A stretch of 64,000 bases of DNA from Gemmataceae bacterium (GCA_901538445.1 LR594584.1:2531738-2595737); one strand, 5' to 3'; positions 8,066-16,684 are shown, counted from the stretch's first letter. Numbers and translations are program-made. The notes: generated from the letters alone by a model not told the origin.

Positions 8066-9550
8066 TCAGCGGAGGTGCGCGGTGCGGATGTTGCGGAGCC
8101 GGCTGAGCAGCGGCTTGGGGACGCCGCTCGCGTCGATGAGGCCGCCGCACGGCGTGAGGTGCGGGTCGCCGTCGGACCAGTGGTCCCAGGTGACGGCCCG
8201 GACGTGCGGGGTGCAGAGCGCCAGCGTGGCGAACGACGCGCCCCACTCGGCCTGCCCCTCGGGGGACGGGCCGGTGCGCGAGCTGGGCGCCCACACCGAC
8301 TGGCCGTGGTGCGCCGCGACCGCGTCCGGCTGCGGCGACGACGGGAGGCTCAGCACAATTTCAAGCGGCCGGCCGAGGACGGTGAACAGGTTGATGAGGC
8401 GGGCGGTGTCGAGCAGGTCGCGCGGGAAGCTGCCCCGCGGGGTGGTCGCGATGCGGACCTCCAGTTCGACCGCCGACACCCGCATCCCGGTGCGGATCAG
8501 GTCGTCGGAGAACGTCAGCGGCGAGATCGTGTGCTCTTCCTTGACCAGGTAGTCGCCCCACGGCTGGGCGAGGCTGAGGACGAGTTCCAGGTTCGAATCG
8601 ATCTGGCTGGCCGCTTCGAACAGGCGGAACGCGAGCCGGAGCCGCTCGTCGTCGTCGAGCCCGAGCGAGTCGGCCTGGTTGAACCCGGCGCACACCACCC
8701 ACCGCTGCACGTCGCCCTTGTACCGGCGGATCGCGGTCTCCAGGAAGTCGCACATGAACGCGGCGAGCGTGGGCAGGTCCCCCTCCCACCCGGCGGCCCA
8801 GATCGGCAGCATCCCCGGGGCGAGGTCGATGACCGGCCCGATGGTGATGGGCAGCTTCGCGGCCTTGGCCGCGGCGACGGCCGCGTCGGTGTCCGACCAG
8901 TCGTAGGCCGACTCCTGCGGCTCGACGTCGCGCCACCGGAGCGCGATCTGTGCGGCGTTGAAGGTCCGGGCGTACTCCGGCGCGAGGCTCCCCCAGCCCC
9001 GCATGGTGCGGGCCGCGAGCCGCGTGTCGAGGAGTTCTTCTTCCTGGTGCCGCGTGTCGAACAGTTGGTCGGCGAACTCCCGGGTCAGGGAGTCGGCGAG
9101 CGCGAAGCTCTGCTCGAGCACCCGGCCCGCGAGGTTGTCGGACTCCGCCGGCGGGGCCTGGACGGCGCGGCCGAACAGCTTGGTCGCTTCGAGGAGCCCG
9201 CGGTCGAACGCCTGCGGGGTGATCAGCCCGATCGCCTGCCAGTCGGACGCCTGCGTGCGGACCTGGTTCAGCTTCCCGCGGGCCAACTCGACCATCAGGC
9301 GGTACGGCTCGGCGCGTTCCCGCAGGGTCGGGCTCGTGGCCACGAGCGTGCCGAACCCGCCGACCGGCCAGGGCATCAGGAGGTAGCCGCTGTCCGCCAA
9401 CGATTTCGACAGGATAATGCGGCCGTCGCGGACTTCGACGGCCGTCGCGTCGATCGTCTGCTCGAACCCGTGCGCGAACGAGGCCCGTCGCAGCGTCGCC
9501 TGGGCGAGGGCGGGCATCGGGTGCGGCAGCAGGAACGAGATCGACCCCAT
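8066..9550 (-). CDS. GH10-like (beta-xylanase-fold) protein with altered acid/base site
   Basis: A 494-residue protein without a signal peptide. Residues about 185-490 resemble a glycoside hydrolase family 10 TIM barrel: FNAAQIALRWRDVEPQE, then YDWSDTDAAVAAAKAAKLP, then GMLPIWAAGW. Where active GH10 enzymes carry an Asn-Glu acid/base pair, this protein reads GFNQAD (Asn291-Gln292). The nucleophile region VELEV keeps Glu362. The N-terminal 180 residues match nothing I recognise and may be a carbohydrate-binding or helical module. The active-site alignment is my inference. The protein may be a non-hydrolytic binder or use another acid. It lies downstream of lpxD-lpxI on the same strand, 102 bases after lpxI. 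Confidence 0.55.
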   Translation of the reverse strand: MGSISFLLPHPMPALAQATLRRASFAHGFEQTIDATAVEVRDGRIILSKSLADSGYLLMPWPVGGFGTLVATSPTLRERAEPYRLMVELARGKLNQVRTQASDWQAIGLITPQAFDRGLLEATKLFGRAVQAPPAESDNLAGRVLEQSFALADSLTREFADQLFDTRHQEEELLDTRLAARTMRGWGSLAPEYARTFNAAQIALRWRDVEPQESAYDWSDTDAAVAAAKAAKLPITIGPVIDLAPGMLPIWAAGWEGDLPTLAAFMCDFLETAIRRYKGDVQRWVVCAGFNQADSLGLDDDERLRLAFRLFEAASQIDSNLELVLSLAQPWGDYLVKEEHTISPLTFSDDLIRTGMRVSAVELEVRIATTPRGSFPRDLLDTARLINLFTVLGRPLEIVLSLPSSPQPDAVAAHHGQSVWAPSSRTGPSPEGQAEWGASFATLALCTPHVRAVTWDHWSDGDPHLTPCGGLIDASGVPKPLLSRLRNIRTAHLR

Positions 9551-9652
9551 GAGCTGACAGACTCGGCGTTAATGACCTGGATACAGAAAAGAATACCGCA
9601 GTTGTACCCGGACCACAATGGTGAGGCCGCCGCTCCGCCGAACGGGCCGACC

Positions 9653-10564
9653 TCAGACCGCCGGTGCGGCCTCGAGGGCGGCGATCGAGATGCCGTAACG
9701 GTCGGCGAGGGCAACTGTTTGGGCCTCGTCCAAAAGGATAGTCTGACCGGCTTCAATGGCAAGTACGCGGGCACCCGAGCGGTGCATGGTTTCGATCGTT
9801 TGTGTCCCCACGGTCGGCACGTCGAACCGGCGGTCCTGTCCGGGCTTGGCGACCTTGACGACCACGAACCCGGACCGCGCGCACAACTCGCCGGCCCGCT
9901 CGATCGCCCGGTCCGTGCCCTCGATCGCTTCGACCGCGAGGACGGCCCGCTCGCGGACCATGACGCTCTGACCGATGTCGAGGCGGCCCATCTCGCGGGC
10001 CAGGGCCCACCCCACGGAGATGTCTTGCTGTTCGGCCGCGGTCGGCTTCCGCCGCGTCAGCACGCCCTCACGCACGAGTAACTCCGGGACGAGGTCGAGG
10101 GGGGACGCGCACTCGAGGCCGTGCGCGCGGAACTCCTCGATGAGCCCGAGGAGGAGCGAGTCGTCGTTGTTGGCGCGGCGCTTCCGGTAGAAGTAGAACC
10201 GGACCATCCGCCAGTCGGGCACGAACTGGAACCACCGCCACGGGTGGTAGAGGAGGTGCTTGTGGAACTTGCCGGCCATCGTCCACCGCTCGACCCCGCC
10301 GCGGCGGAACGTGCGGAGCAGGAACCCGAGCGACGCCCGGCTCAGCGTGTGGTACTCGGTGCAGATCCCCTTCAGGGCCGGGTCGGCCATGCCCGCCACG
10401 CCGACGCACACGACGGGGACGCCGCACTCCCGGGCCTTCTCGGCGAAGGCGATGGGGAACCGGCCGGCGCAGGCGATGAGCCCCACGGGGCGCGGCCCGG
10501 GCGGCCCGGCGGCTTCGCGGCGGGGCGCGTCACGAAGACCGGTCCAGCCGGGGACGCTCAGCAT
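9653..10564 (-). CDS. lpxI: UDP-2,3-diacylglucosamine pyrophosphatase LpxI
   Basis: A 303-residue protein of the LpxI family (formerly DUF1009). It begins with a nucleotide-like RPVGLIACAGRFPIAFA segment and ends with the family core: AVEAIEGTDRAIERAG, KVAKPGQDRRFDVPTVG and TIETMHRSGARVLAIEAG. LpxI cleaves UDP-2,3-diacylglucosamine to lipid X and UMP, replacing LpxH in many bacteria. About 25 residues precede the usual start, so translation may begin slightly later. The upstream gene lpxD ends one base before this start codon, so the two lipid A genes form one operon. They imply a lipid A-containing outer membrane. Confidence 0.92.
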   Translation of the reverse strand: MLSVPGWTGLRDAPRREAAGPPGPRPVGLIACAGRFPIAFAEKARECGVPVVCVGVAGMADPALKGICTEYHTLSRASLGFLLRTFRRGGVERWTMAGKFHKHLLYHPWRWFQFVPDWRMVRFYFYRKRRANNDDSLLLGLIEEFRAHGLECASPLDLVPELLVREGVLTRRKPTAAEQQDISVGWALAREMGRLDIGQSVMVRERAVLAVEAIEGTDRAIERAGELCARSGFVVVKVAKPGQDRRFDVPTVGTQTIETMHRSGARVLAIEAGQTILLDEAQTVALADRYGISIAALEAAPAV

Positions 10565-10565
10565 C

Positions 10566-11588
10566 TCAGGAGTCCTCCAGGCCGAGGTGCTTTTTGACCC
10601 GGTTGAGGTCCTTGCGCATCTCGGGCAACTTCTCGCAGCTCGACATGATCCGGGCCTGTTCGCGGTGCGGCAGCGCCGGGGTGCCCAGCACCTGCGAGCC
10701 CGAGGCGATGTTGCCCGAGACCCCGCTCTTGGCCATGATCGTCACCCGGTCGCCGATGGTGACGTGATCGGCCACGCCCACCTGACCGGCCATCACCACG
10801 TAGTCGCCGGTCGTCGTCGAGCCCGCGATCCCGACCTGGCTGCACAGGATGTTGTGCTTGCCGATGTTGCAGTTGTGCCCGACCATGACCAGGTTGTCGA
10901 TCTTCGTTCCGGCCCCGACGCGGGTGGCCCCGAACGTGCCCCGGTCGATCGTGGTACACGCGCCGATCTCGACGTCGTCCTCGACCTCGACCGACCCCAG
11001 TTGCGGCACCTTGACGTGCCGGCCGTTCTGGAACCGGTACCCGAACCCGTCGGCCCCGATCACGGAGTTCGAGTGGAGGACGACCCGGTGGCCGAGGGTG
11101 CAGCCGTCGTACACGACCGCGTGCGGGTGGAGCACGCACCCCTCCCCGACCTTGCAGAACCGCCCGAGGACGGCCCCGGCGTGCAGGGTCGTGTTCGCAC
11201 CGATCTCGCAGTTCTCGCCGACCACCGCGAACGGTCCCACGCTCACCCCCGGGGCGAGCTGCGCCGTGGGGTGGACGTGGGCGGTCGGGTGGATCGAGGG
11301 GGCGCTCTCCGGCGGCCACCCGCGGAGCTGCTGGACGATCTGCGCGAACGCCATGAGCGGGTCGGCCACCCGGATGATGGGCCGGCCGTTGACCGGGACG
11401 GACAGGGGCACCAGCGCCGCCGACGCGCGGCTGTTGTGCCAGGCGTTCAGGTGCTTGTCGTGCTCGACGAACGTGATGTCGCCGGGCTGGGCCTCGGCGA
11501 GTGTTCGGGCGCTCGAGATGGGCAGGTCGCCGTCGCCGAGGACTTCGCCCCGCACCCACTCGGCCAGATGCCGGACTGTGATCGTCAC
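10566..11588 (-). CDS. lpxD: UDP-3-O-acylglucosamine N-acyltransferase LpxD
   Basis: A 340-residue lipid A enzyme that adds the second acyl chain to UDP-3-O-acylglucosamine. The N-terminal uridine-binding domain (GDGDLPISSARTLAEAQPGD) is followed by a left-handed beta-helix of hexapeptide repeats (IHPTAHVHPTAQLAPGVSVG onward). NLVMVGHNCNIG holds the catalytic His. I prefer the GTG at 11588 because GAAGGGG precedes it at proper spacing and the protein then begins MTITVRHLAEW, like other LpxD proteins. An ATG at 11627 in the same frame would add 13 residues. lpxI follows immediately. Confidence 0.93.
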   Translation of the reverse strand: MTITVRHLAEWVRGEVLGDGDLPISSARTLAEAQPGDITFVEHDKHLNAWHNSRASAALVPLSVPVNGRPIIRVADPLMAFAQIVQQLRGWPPESAPSIHPTAHVHPTAQLAPGVSVGPFAVVGENCEIGANTTLHAGAVLGRFCKVGEGCVLHPHAVVYDGCTLGHRVVLHSNSVIGADGFGYRFQNGRHVKVPQLGSVEVEDDVEIGACTTIDRGTFGATRVGAGTKIDNLVMVGHNCNIGKHNILCSQVGIAGSTTTGDYVVMAGQVGVADHVTIGDRVTIMAKSGVSGNIASGSQVLGTPALPHREQARIMSSCEKLPEMRKDLNRVKKHLGLEDS

Positions 11589-11769
11589 GGTGGGCCCCTT
11601 CTTCCGTGCGTGCCGCTGAACCCCCATCCTGGGGCTTGGCGGAAGTTAACGAATGCCGGTAACGGGGGCAATACCAACACCGCACCCCGCCTCGTGAGGT
11701 GGTATCGTCCGCCGTGCGTTCCCGGAAATAGAGGGAAACTGCGAGAATTGTGGGGAACGTTGCTCGGGC

Positions 11770-12144
11770 TCAGGCGGGTGCGATCCCCTCGGCCGCCGCG
11801 AACTCCGGGGCCGTGACGGGGCCGGCCGGCGTCTCAATCATGCCGGCCCCGGCCGCGGCGCACGCCCAGGTCACCTTCCCCCAGGCGGCGCTGAGTGCGG
11901 GATCGGAGTTGCCCCAGGTGACGCACACGAGGGCACCGTGGCGGCGGCGGACCGTGACCATCCCGGCGGCGGTCCCGACGCGGAGCTCCGACCAGGGCTC
12001 GGCGGGCTCCTCGTCGGGGAACGCCGGGAGGCCGTCGATCATTCGCAGTTGGCCCGACTCGCCGACCCGCTGGAGGTGCGTGCGGATCGCGGCCCAGGTT
12101 GGGGTCAGTTCGGTGGGGAAACGCACGGTTCGATCGAGACCCAT
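11770..12144 (-). CDS. Hypothetical protein, 124 residues
   Basis: I do not recognise this protein. It is soluble, acidic to neutral, has no signal peptide and contains tryptophans in PTWAAIRTHL, EPWSELRVG, VCVTWGN and KVTWACAAAG. The C-terminal third is Ala-rich. It may be a small alpha/beta domain. It sits between the lpxD leader and a hairpin that probably ends the upstream gene, so it likely has its own promoter. The ATG at 12144 overlaps no other gene. Codon usage is like its neighbours, which supports real coding. Confidence 0.55.
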   Translation of the reverse strand: MGLDRTVRFPTELTPTWAAIRTHLQRVGESGQLRMIDGLPAFPDEEPAEPWSELRVGTAAGMVTVRRRHGALVCVTWGNSDPALSAAWGKVTWACAAAGAGMIETPAGPVTAPEFAAAEGIAPA

Positions 12145-12169
12145 GGAGCTCTCACCCTCGGTGAACGGT

Positions 12170-12198
12170 GAGGCCCACCCGACATTTGGGTGGGCCTC
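12170..12198 (-). terminator. Hairpin after the LTXXQ-like gene
   Basis: A perfect 11-base stem (12170-12180 with 12188-12198) closes a 7-base loop. It lies just downstream of the stop at 12210 on the minus strand. There is no clear U-tract, so terminator function is inferred from position and stability. Confidence 0.6.
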
Positions 12199-12209
12199 GC
12201 GGGGTCATC

Positions 12210-12527
12210 TTACTTGTCCTTGCCGATCAGGATCTCCTCGAGCTTCTTCTTCTGATCGGCGGAGAGAACGGCCTTCATCTCCTTCTCCTTGGTCGCCCTC
12301 AGGTCCTTGATCTTCGCCTCCAGCTTGTCGATCTCGTCGTTGTACTTGCCCTGAATCTTGTAGATGTTCTGGACCTGGTCCTCCGTGAGCCCGATCTTCT
12401 TCCAGTTCGGCGGGAGGACGCCCTTGGCCCGGACGGGCGGGTCGTCCTTCTTCGGCTCCTGGCCGACGATCCCGCCGGACAGGGCGAACAGGCCGGCGAA
12501 CAGGAGGCACGGGGCGAGACGCGGCAT
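12210..12527 (-). CDS. Small exported LTXXQ/Spy-like helical protein
   Basis: A 105-residue protein with a signal peptide (LAPCLLFAGLFALSGGIVGQ, cleavage near residue 22). The mature part is charged and helical. It contains LTEDQ near residue 48 and LSADQKKKLEEIL at the end, echoing the paired LTxxQ motifs of Spy/CpxP periplasmic chaperones. Between them is a lysine- and glutamate-rich helix (EIDKLEAKIKDL). In planctomycetes such proteins are common and usually uncharacterised. A periplasmic stress or chaperone role is possible but unproven. Hairpins lie on both sides, so it is probably transcribed alone. Confidence 0.7.
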   Translation of the reverse strand: MPRLAPCLLFAGLFALSGGIVGQEPKKDDPPVRAKGVLPPNWKKIGLTEDQVQNIYKIQGKYNDEIDKLEAKIKDLRATKEKEMKAVLSADQKKKLEEILIGKDK

Positions 12528-12549
12528 CGGTCACCTCGATGAACGGTTC

Positions 12550-12578
12550 GGAGTGTCGGGCGGTTTGGCCGACACTCC
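12550..12578 (-). terminator. Hairpin after the TIM-barrel gene
   Basis: A perfect 10-base stem (12550-12559 with 12569-12578) with a 9-base loop lies 58 bases downstream of the stop of the minus-strand isomerase-like gene and just upstream of the small exported gene. It could terminate the first or shape the leader of the second. There is no U-tract. Confidence 0.5.
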
Positions 12579-12635
12579 TATTAAGGTGCCCGCGATCGCG
12601 CCGTGCAAGTGAAAAGTCTGCCGCACATCCGCACC

Positions 12636-13517
12636 TCACCCGGCGACCAGTTTGGCCCACAGTTCCTTGTACTTCTTGAGGTACTCCGTTCCCTCGGCGA
12701 CGGGGTACGTCTTGCCCACTTCGCACATGGTGTACCGGTCGTACCCGATGCCCTTGAGGAGCCCGAACAGTTCGCGGTAGGGGTAGGTGCCCTTGGCGTC
12801 GTTCTCCAGGTCGTTGATGTGGCACGCCACGATCCGGTCCTTGAGCAACTCGAACGCGGCCTTCACCGACTTGTTCTCGACGTCGGTCGGGTTCGAGTTC
12901 CAGTTCACCCCGACCGCCTTCGACGGGCAGGCGTCCATGATCGCCTTCATGTTCTTGGGCACCTGCGTCACCGCACCGTGGACCTCGACCCAGATCTCCA
13001 CTCCGGCGTCGGCCGCGGCCTTCCCGCACTCGTCCAGCGCGGCCCCGATTTGCTCGAACGTCTTCTGCGGGTCGGCACCCTTGGGGACGCCGTTCGGCCG
13101 CACCTTGACGCCCTTCCCTCCGAGATCCTTCACCAGCCCGATGAACTGCTTGCAGTCCTCGATGTTCTTCTTGACCACGGCGGGGTCGGCCGCGTGGAAC
13201 TCGCAGACGGTGCCGCAACTCGAGAACACCACGCCCGAGTCCGCGAACTGCTTCTTCACGGCGGAACGCTGCTCGGCGGTGAGGGACGGCTCGACCCTGT
13301 GCTTGTGCGTCGTGCGGCACTCGACGGCCGCGATGCCGACTTCCTGGCACACCTTGAGAATCGTCGGAAGGTCCCACATCGCCGGGACGTTGTACGTCAC
13401 GAGACCGAGTTTGAACTTGGCGGCTTCCCCTGCCCCGAAGGACAGGCCGGGAGCGGTCGCGGCGGCGAGGGCGGCACCCGAGGCGGCGAAAAAGTCACGG
13501 CGAGAGAGGCGGGTCAT
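12636..13517 (-). CDS. TAT-exported sugar phosphate isomerase/epimerase-like TIM barrel
   Basis: A 293-residue protein starting MTRLSRRDFFAASGAALAAA, a twin-arginine signal, so it is exported folded. The rest is a xylose-isomerase-like (AP endonuclease 2 family) barrel: KLGLVTYNVP, EVGIAAVECRTT, GVEIWVEVHG and VACHINDLEND, with acidic and His residues suited to bind a divalent metal. The substrate is unknown; planctomycetes carry many such proteins, often with Gfo/Idh/MocA enzymes. The start at 13517 is chosen because the signal peptide begins there; the frame stays open to 13667 but runs into a leader with hairpins. Confidence 0.8.
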   Translation of the reverse strand: MTRLSRRDFFAASGAALAAATAPGLSFGAGEAAKFKLGLVTYNVPAMWDLPTILKVCQEVGIAAVECRTTHKHRVEPSLTAEQRSAVKKQFADSGVVFSSCGTVCEFHAADPAVVKKNIEDCKQFIGLVKDLGGKGVKVRPNGVPKGADPQKTFEQIGAALDECGKAAADAGVEIWVEVHGAVTQVPKNMKAIMDACPSKAVGVNWNSNPTDVENKSVKAAFELLKDRIVACHINDLENDAKGTYPYRELFGLLKGIGYDRYTMCEVGKTYPVAEGTEYLKKYKELWAKLVAG

Positions 13518-13566
13518 GCGTGGGAGTCCATAAAAGAGTGGGGAACTCATCCCATGATGGGTTTTC

Positions 13567-13584
13567 GGCTTGCGTCTGCAAGCC
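13567..13584. repeat. Short hairpin in the isomerase leader
   Basis: A perfect 7-base stem (13567-13573 with 13578-13584), 4-base loop, followed on the plus strand by seven A. It lies about 50 bases upstream of the isomerase start. The A-run is on the wrong side for a minus-strand terminator. Confidence 0.5.
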
Positions 13585-13638
13585 AAAAAAATCCCGGTGG
13601 GGCACAATAACTCTGGGCCGGCGCGCATCGGATAGTGC

Positions 13639-13737
13639 GAGAGGTGTCTGGCAGCGTCACCTCTCAAATGTGGGAGCGACTAAGTCGGGTCAGTTGTTCA
13701 GGGGTTGGCAGCGTCCCCTGAAACAACTGGCCCGACT
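13639..13737. ncRNA. Pair of hairpins with identical loop core and different stems
   Basis: Hairpin 1 is 13639-13665, with a perfect 8-base stem and 11-base loop. Hairpin 2 is 13683-13737, with a stem of about 22 pairs (one wobble, one bulged A at 13723) and a 10-base loop. Both loops carry the same core TGGCAGCGT, while the stems differ in sequence but both pair. This suggests selection on an RNA structure with a conserved loop. The pair lies between the minus-strand coiled-coil gene (ending at 13778) and the isomerase start, so it could be an element of the isomerase leader, a terminator or a small RNA. Strand is undetermined; the reverse-strand loop reads ACGCTGCCA. Confidence 0.45.
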
Positions 13738-13777
13738 GTCCATTTCTCCTCCCACTCAATTAACACCATTTGCGACA

Positions 13778-14545
13778 TCAGGGTCCGGCAAGCGTATCGC
13801 GCTCGGCTTTCAGTGCCGCGATTTGCGCATCGAGTACCGCGATCCCCTGCTTTGGCGGCTGCCACTTCACGAGCGAGTCGGCCGCGGAGCGCACTTCTTC
13901 TGGCTTGCCGGTGAGCACCCGACTCAGGGCGTTGTGTTGTGCCTCGTCCCACGCTAGGGCGTCGGCCTCGGCCGCGAGCCGGCACTCCAGTGTCGCGATG
14001 TGGAACTTGAAGGCACCGGCGGCCTTGAGGATCTGCAACATCGTGTGATCGAGCGCGCTGTTCTTGAGGACCGCCTGGAGGTCATCGTTGGTGCGGGCGG
14101 CGTCGGCCCGGAACTGGGTGAGCTTCGCGCCGAGGCTCTCGAGTTCGGTCCGGCGCGTGCTGATGCTCAACGCGACCGCGTCGCACTTCTTGCGGAAGAA
14201 CTCGCGCTCCGGCTCGGCACCCCTGCCCTTCGCAACCAGGTCCGCGTACTCGCGCACGGACGCGGCGAGGGCGGCCTTCTGCGCCTCCTGCGCCGCGGCG
14301 AGTTGTATCTGTGCGTCGCGCGCGAGTTCCAATTGCGCGATTTCGGCCTCGAGCGCCGCACGACTGCGACGCGGAACGACCACCGCGGGTGCCGCCGGTC
14401 GCTTGACCTCGGGAACCGGCACCGGCCGCGGAACGTCCGAATCACCGGTGTCGTCCTTGAGCACGAACCAGAACACGACGCCGCACACCGCAAGCACCCC
14501 GCACCATCCGAGCACGAGCAGCGCGATCGTGGACGGTCGCGGCAT
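13778..14545 (-). CDS. Membrane-anchored coiled-coil protein
   Basis: A 255-residue protein, not assigned to a family. One transmembrane helix at about residues 7-28 (IALLVLGWCGVLAVCGVVFW) is followed by a proline- and valine-rich linker and then long charged alpha-helical stretches from about 60 to the end (ALEAEIAQLELARDAQIQL, TRRTELESLGAKLTQFRAD, VLDAQIAALKAERDTLAG) that should form coiled coils. It is probably inner-membrane bound with a periplasmic coiled coil. It begins 44 bases after the stop of the SnoaL-like gene on the same strand, so the two are likely co-transcribed. Confidence 0.7.
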   Translation of the reverse strand: MPRPSTIALLVLGWCGVLAVCGVVFWFVLKDDTGDSDVPRPVPVPEVKRPAAPAVVVPRRSRAALEAEIAQLELARDAQIQLAAAQEAQKAALAASVREYADLVAKGRGAEPEREFFRKKCDAVALSISTRRTELESLGAKLTQFRADAARTNDDLQAVLKNSALDHTMLQILKAAGAFKFHIATLECRLAAEADALAWDEAQHNALSRVLTGKPEEVRSAADSLVKWQPPKQGIAVLDAQIAALKAERDTLAGP

Positions 14546-14589
14546 GACGGTATCTCCCGCAAAACGAGCACTTCGGTCCTCGACGCAGT

Positions 14590-15162
14590 CTACTTCTTCG
14601 GCGGCGGGGGCGGGTCGCCCGCTGAGGTGTGGTCCGACGTGATCCGCCACCCCTCGGGCAACTTGCGGAACACGAGGGTGAACCGCCCGGTCGCCGTTTC
14701 GCTTGCGAGTTTCAGGACGTACCGTCCGCGAACCACCGCGGCGTTCGGGCTCAGGCTCTCGGTCTGCAACTCCTCGAACGCCAGTTCTCCGCGTTCGGCG
14801 AGCCTCCCGTCCTTGTCCGGCGTGAAGTACTTCTTCAGGTAGCGGGCGCGGGTCGCCTCCCAGCCCTTCGTGACCCGGTCGCCGGACATGAACGAGAGCT
14901 GTTCGTCCCGCCAGTACCCGGCCATGAACCCGTCGAGGTCGCCACCGTTCCAGGCCGCGACCTGGGCGTCGAGCACGCCGCGGATCTGCGCCTCGTCGGC
15001 GGCCGGCGTGCTCAGTCCGAGGGTCCGGGCGACCGCCGGGAACACGACGACGATGAGCGTCACGAACGTCAGGAACGCCGCAGCGGTAGCCAGGCACCCG
15101 AGCCGCAGGAACCTCGCCCGGAACCGCACCTCCTCGGCCGCTCTCGTGTCGGGGTCCGGCAT
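14590..15162 (-). CDS. Membrane-anchored SnoaL/NTF2-like (DUF4440-type) protein
   Basis: A 190-residue protein. A transmembrane helix at about 24-45 is followed by an NTF2-like domain: DEAQIRGVLDAQVAAWNGGD, LDGFMAGYWRDEQLSFMSG and ending in FTLVFRKLPEGWRITSDHTS. That is the usual pattern of SnoaL-like domains, which bind small ligands or act as isomerase or hydrolase folds. Catalytic function cannot be predicted. The tail is GDPPPPPKK. The start at 15162 is the ATG giving a short hydrophilic N-terminus before the membrane helix. The coiled-coil membrane gene follows on the same strand. Confidence 0.75.
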   Translation of the reverse strand: MPDPDTRAAEEVRFRARFLRLGCLATAAAFLTFVTLIVVVFPAVARTLGLSTPAADEAQIRGVLDAQVAAWNGGDLDGFMAGYWRDEQLSFMSGDRVTKGWEATRARYLKKYFTPDKDGRLAERGELAFEELQTESLSPNAAVVRGRYVLKLASETATGRFTLVFRKLPEGWRITSDHTSAGDPPPPPKK

Positions 15163-15280
15163 GTGGTGGCCTCTTCGCTGGTTCGACTGCGATGCCGCGT
15201 GCCGACTAGCATACCACAGCGGGTTTACCCGGACGCACCCGACGGCTAGAGTGATCTCAACCGGACACAGGGGACACGCA

Positions 15281-16684
15281 ATGCTGCAGGCCGCACTCGA
15301 CTGGCTGGGCAAGAACCACGAGGAGATCGTCCGCGGGCTGGCCGACCTCGTCGCGATCCAGAGCATCAGCACCGACGGCGAGCACCACGCCGAGATCGAC
15401 CGCACCGCGAAGCTCACCTGCGACATGATGCGGCAGGCGGGGCTCCACAACGTGGAGACGCTCCGCGTCGGCGGCTCGCTGCCCTACGCCTACGGCGAGT
15501 GGCTCGACGCCCCCGGCAAGCCGACGGTGTTCCTGTACGCGCACCACGACGTGCAGCCGGTGAACTTCGTCGAGCAGTGGCAGTCCGACCCGTGGAAGCT
15601 GACGCGCCGCGACGGCCGCCTGTTCGCCCGCGGCTCGGCCGACGACAAGGGCGCGATCTCGGCCATGCTCGGCGCGATCGCCGCGTACCGCAAGACCGGG
15701 AACAACCTGCCGGTGAACGTGAAGGTGCTGGTCGAGGGCGAGGAGGAGATCGGGTCGAAGTACCTGCTGAAGTTTTTCGAGGCGCACAAGGAGCGGATCA
15801 AGTCGGACGTGGTCGTGGTGTGCGACACCGAGAACGTCGAGGTCGGCATCCCGAGCCTGACGTACTCGCTCCGCGGCATCGTCGGCGTGCAGGTGGACGT
15901 GAGCACGGCCAAGACGCCGGCGCACAGCGGTATGGCGGGCGGGGCGCTCCCCGACGCGGCCGTCGCCCTGAACGCGATCCTGGGCCGGCTGTACTGGGGC
16001 AACGGTCCCGTTCCGGTGCCCGGTCTGTACGACCAGGTCCGCCCGCTGACCGACAAGGAGCGGGCGGCGTTCGGCAAGCTCCCGTTCGACCCGGACAAGT
16101 TCCGCAACGGCGTCGGGATGGTGCCAACAGCGCGGCTGGCGCTCGAAGAGGGGTACAACGCCTACGCACAGACGTGGCGGCGGCCGGCGGTCACCGTGAT
16201 CGCACAGGAGGCCAGCTCGATCAAGGGTGCGTCGAACCAGGTGCTCCCGAGGGCGTCGGCGCTCGTGAGCTGCCGGATCGTGCCGGACCAGAAGCCGGAA
16301 AAGGTGCTCGCGGACCTGACGGCGTTCCTCACGAAGGACCCACCCTGGGGGTGCGAGGTGAAGGTGACGCCGGCCGGGCCGCCGGTGGACTGGTGGATGA
16401 CCGACCCGAACGGCCCCGCGTTCGAGGCGGCGCTCGCGGCGATGCGGGGCGGCTTCGACCGCGACCCGGTCGCCATCGGGTGCGGCGGCAGCATCGGGTT
16501 CGTCGGACCGCTGTCGGAGCTGTTCGGCGGGGCGCCCGCGCTGCTCATGGGGATCGAGGACCCGGCGAGCAACGCGCACGCCCCGAACGAGAGCCTGCAC
16601 GAGGGCGACTTCAAGAAGCTGATGGCGTCGCTCGTTCGGCTGTTCGACAACCTCGGGAAGCTGCCGCCGAACCGGGTGAAGTGA
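15281..16684 (+). CDS. M20-family metallopeptidase (dipeptidase)
   Basis: A 467-residue cytoplasmic enzyme of the M20/M25/M40 family, close to the CNDP-type dipeptidases in length. The metal-binding and catalytic motifs are all present: AHHDVQP (His88, Asp90), RGSADDKG (Asp121) and EGEEEIGS with the Glu pair near 154-156. DTENV and a late HAPNESLHEGDF supply further ligands. The lid or dimerisation domain is inserted in the middle. It hydrolyses dipeptides or related amides with two zinc ions. The stop abuts the stop of ung on the other strand with no spacer. The start ATG follows AGGGGACACGCA. Confidence 0.9.
   Translation: MLQAALDWLGKNHEEIVRGLADLVAIQSISTDGEHHAEIDRTAKLTCDMMRQAGLHNVETLRVGGSLPYAYGEWLDAPGKPTVFLYAHHDVQPVNFVEQWQSDPWKLTRRDGRLFARGSADDKGAISAMLGAIAAYRKTGNNLPVNVKVLVEGEEEIGSKYLLKFFEAHKERIKSDVVVVCDTENVEVGIPSLTYSLRGIVGVQVDVSTAKTPAHSGMAGGALPDAAVALNAILGRLYWGNGPVPVPGLYDQVRPLTDKERAAFGKLPFDPDKFRNGVGMVPTARLALEEGYNAYAQTWRRPAVTVIAQEASSIKGASNQVLPRASALVSCRIVPDQKPEKVLADLTAFLTKDPPWGCEVKVTPAGPPVDWWMTDPNGPAFEAALAAMRGGFDRDPVAIGCGGSIGFVGPLSELFGGAPALLMGIEDPASNAHAPNESLHEGDFKKLMASLVRLFDNLGKLPPNRVK

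Noticed and set aside
13567-13590. Hairpin followed by seven A as a terminator
   Set aside because: On the plus strand it is followed by A not T, and no plus-strand gene ends here; on the minus strand the T-run precedes the stem. It is reported only as a hairpin.
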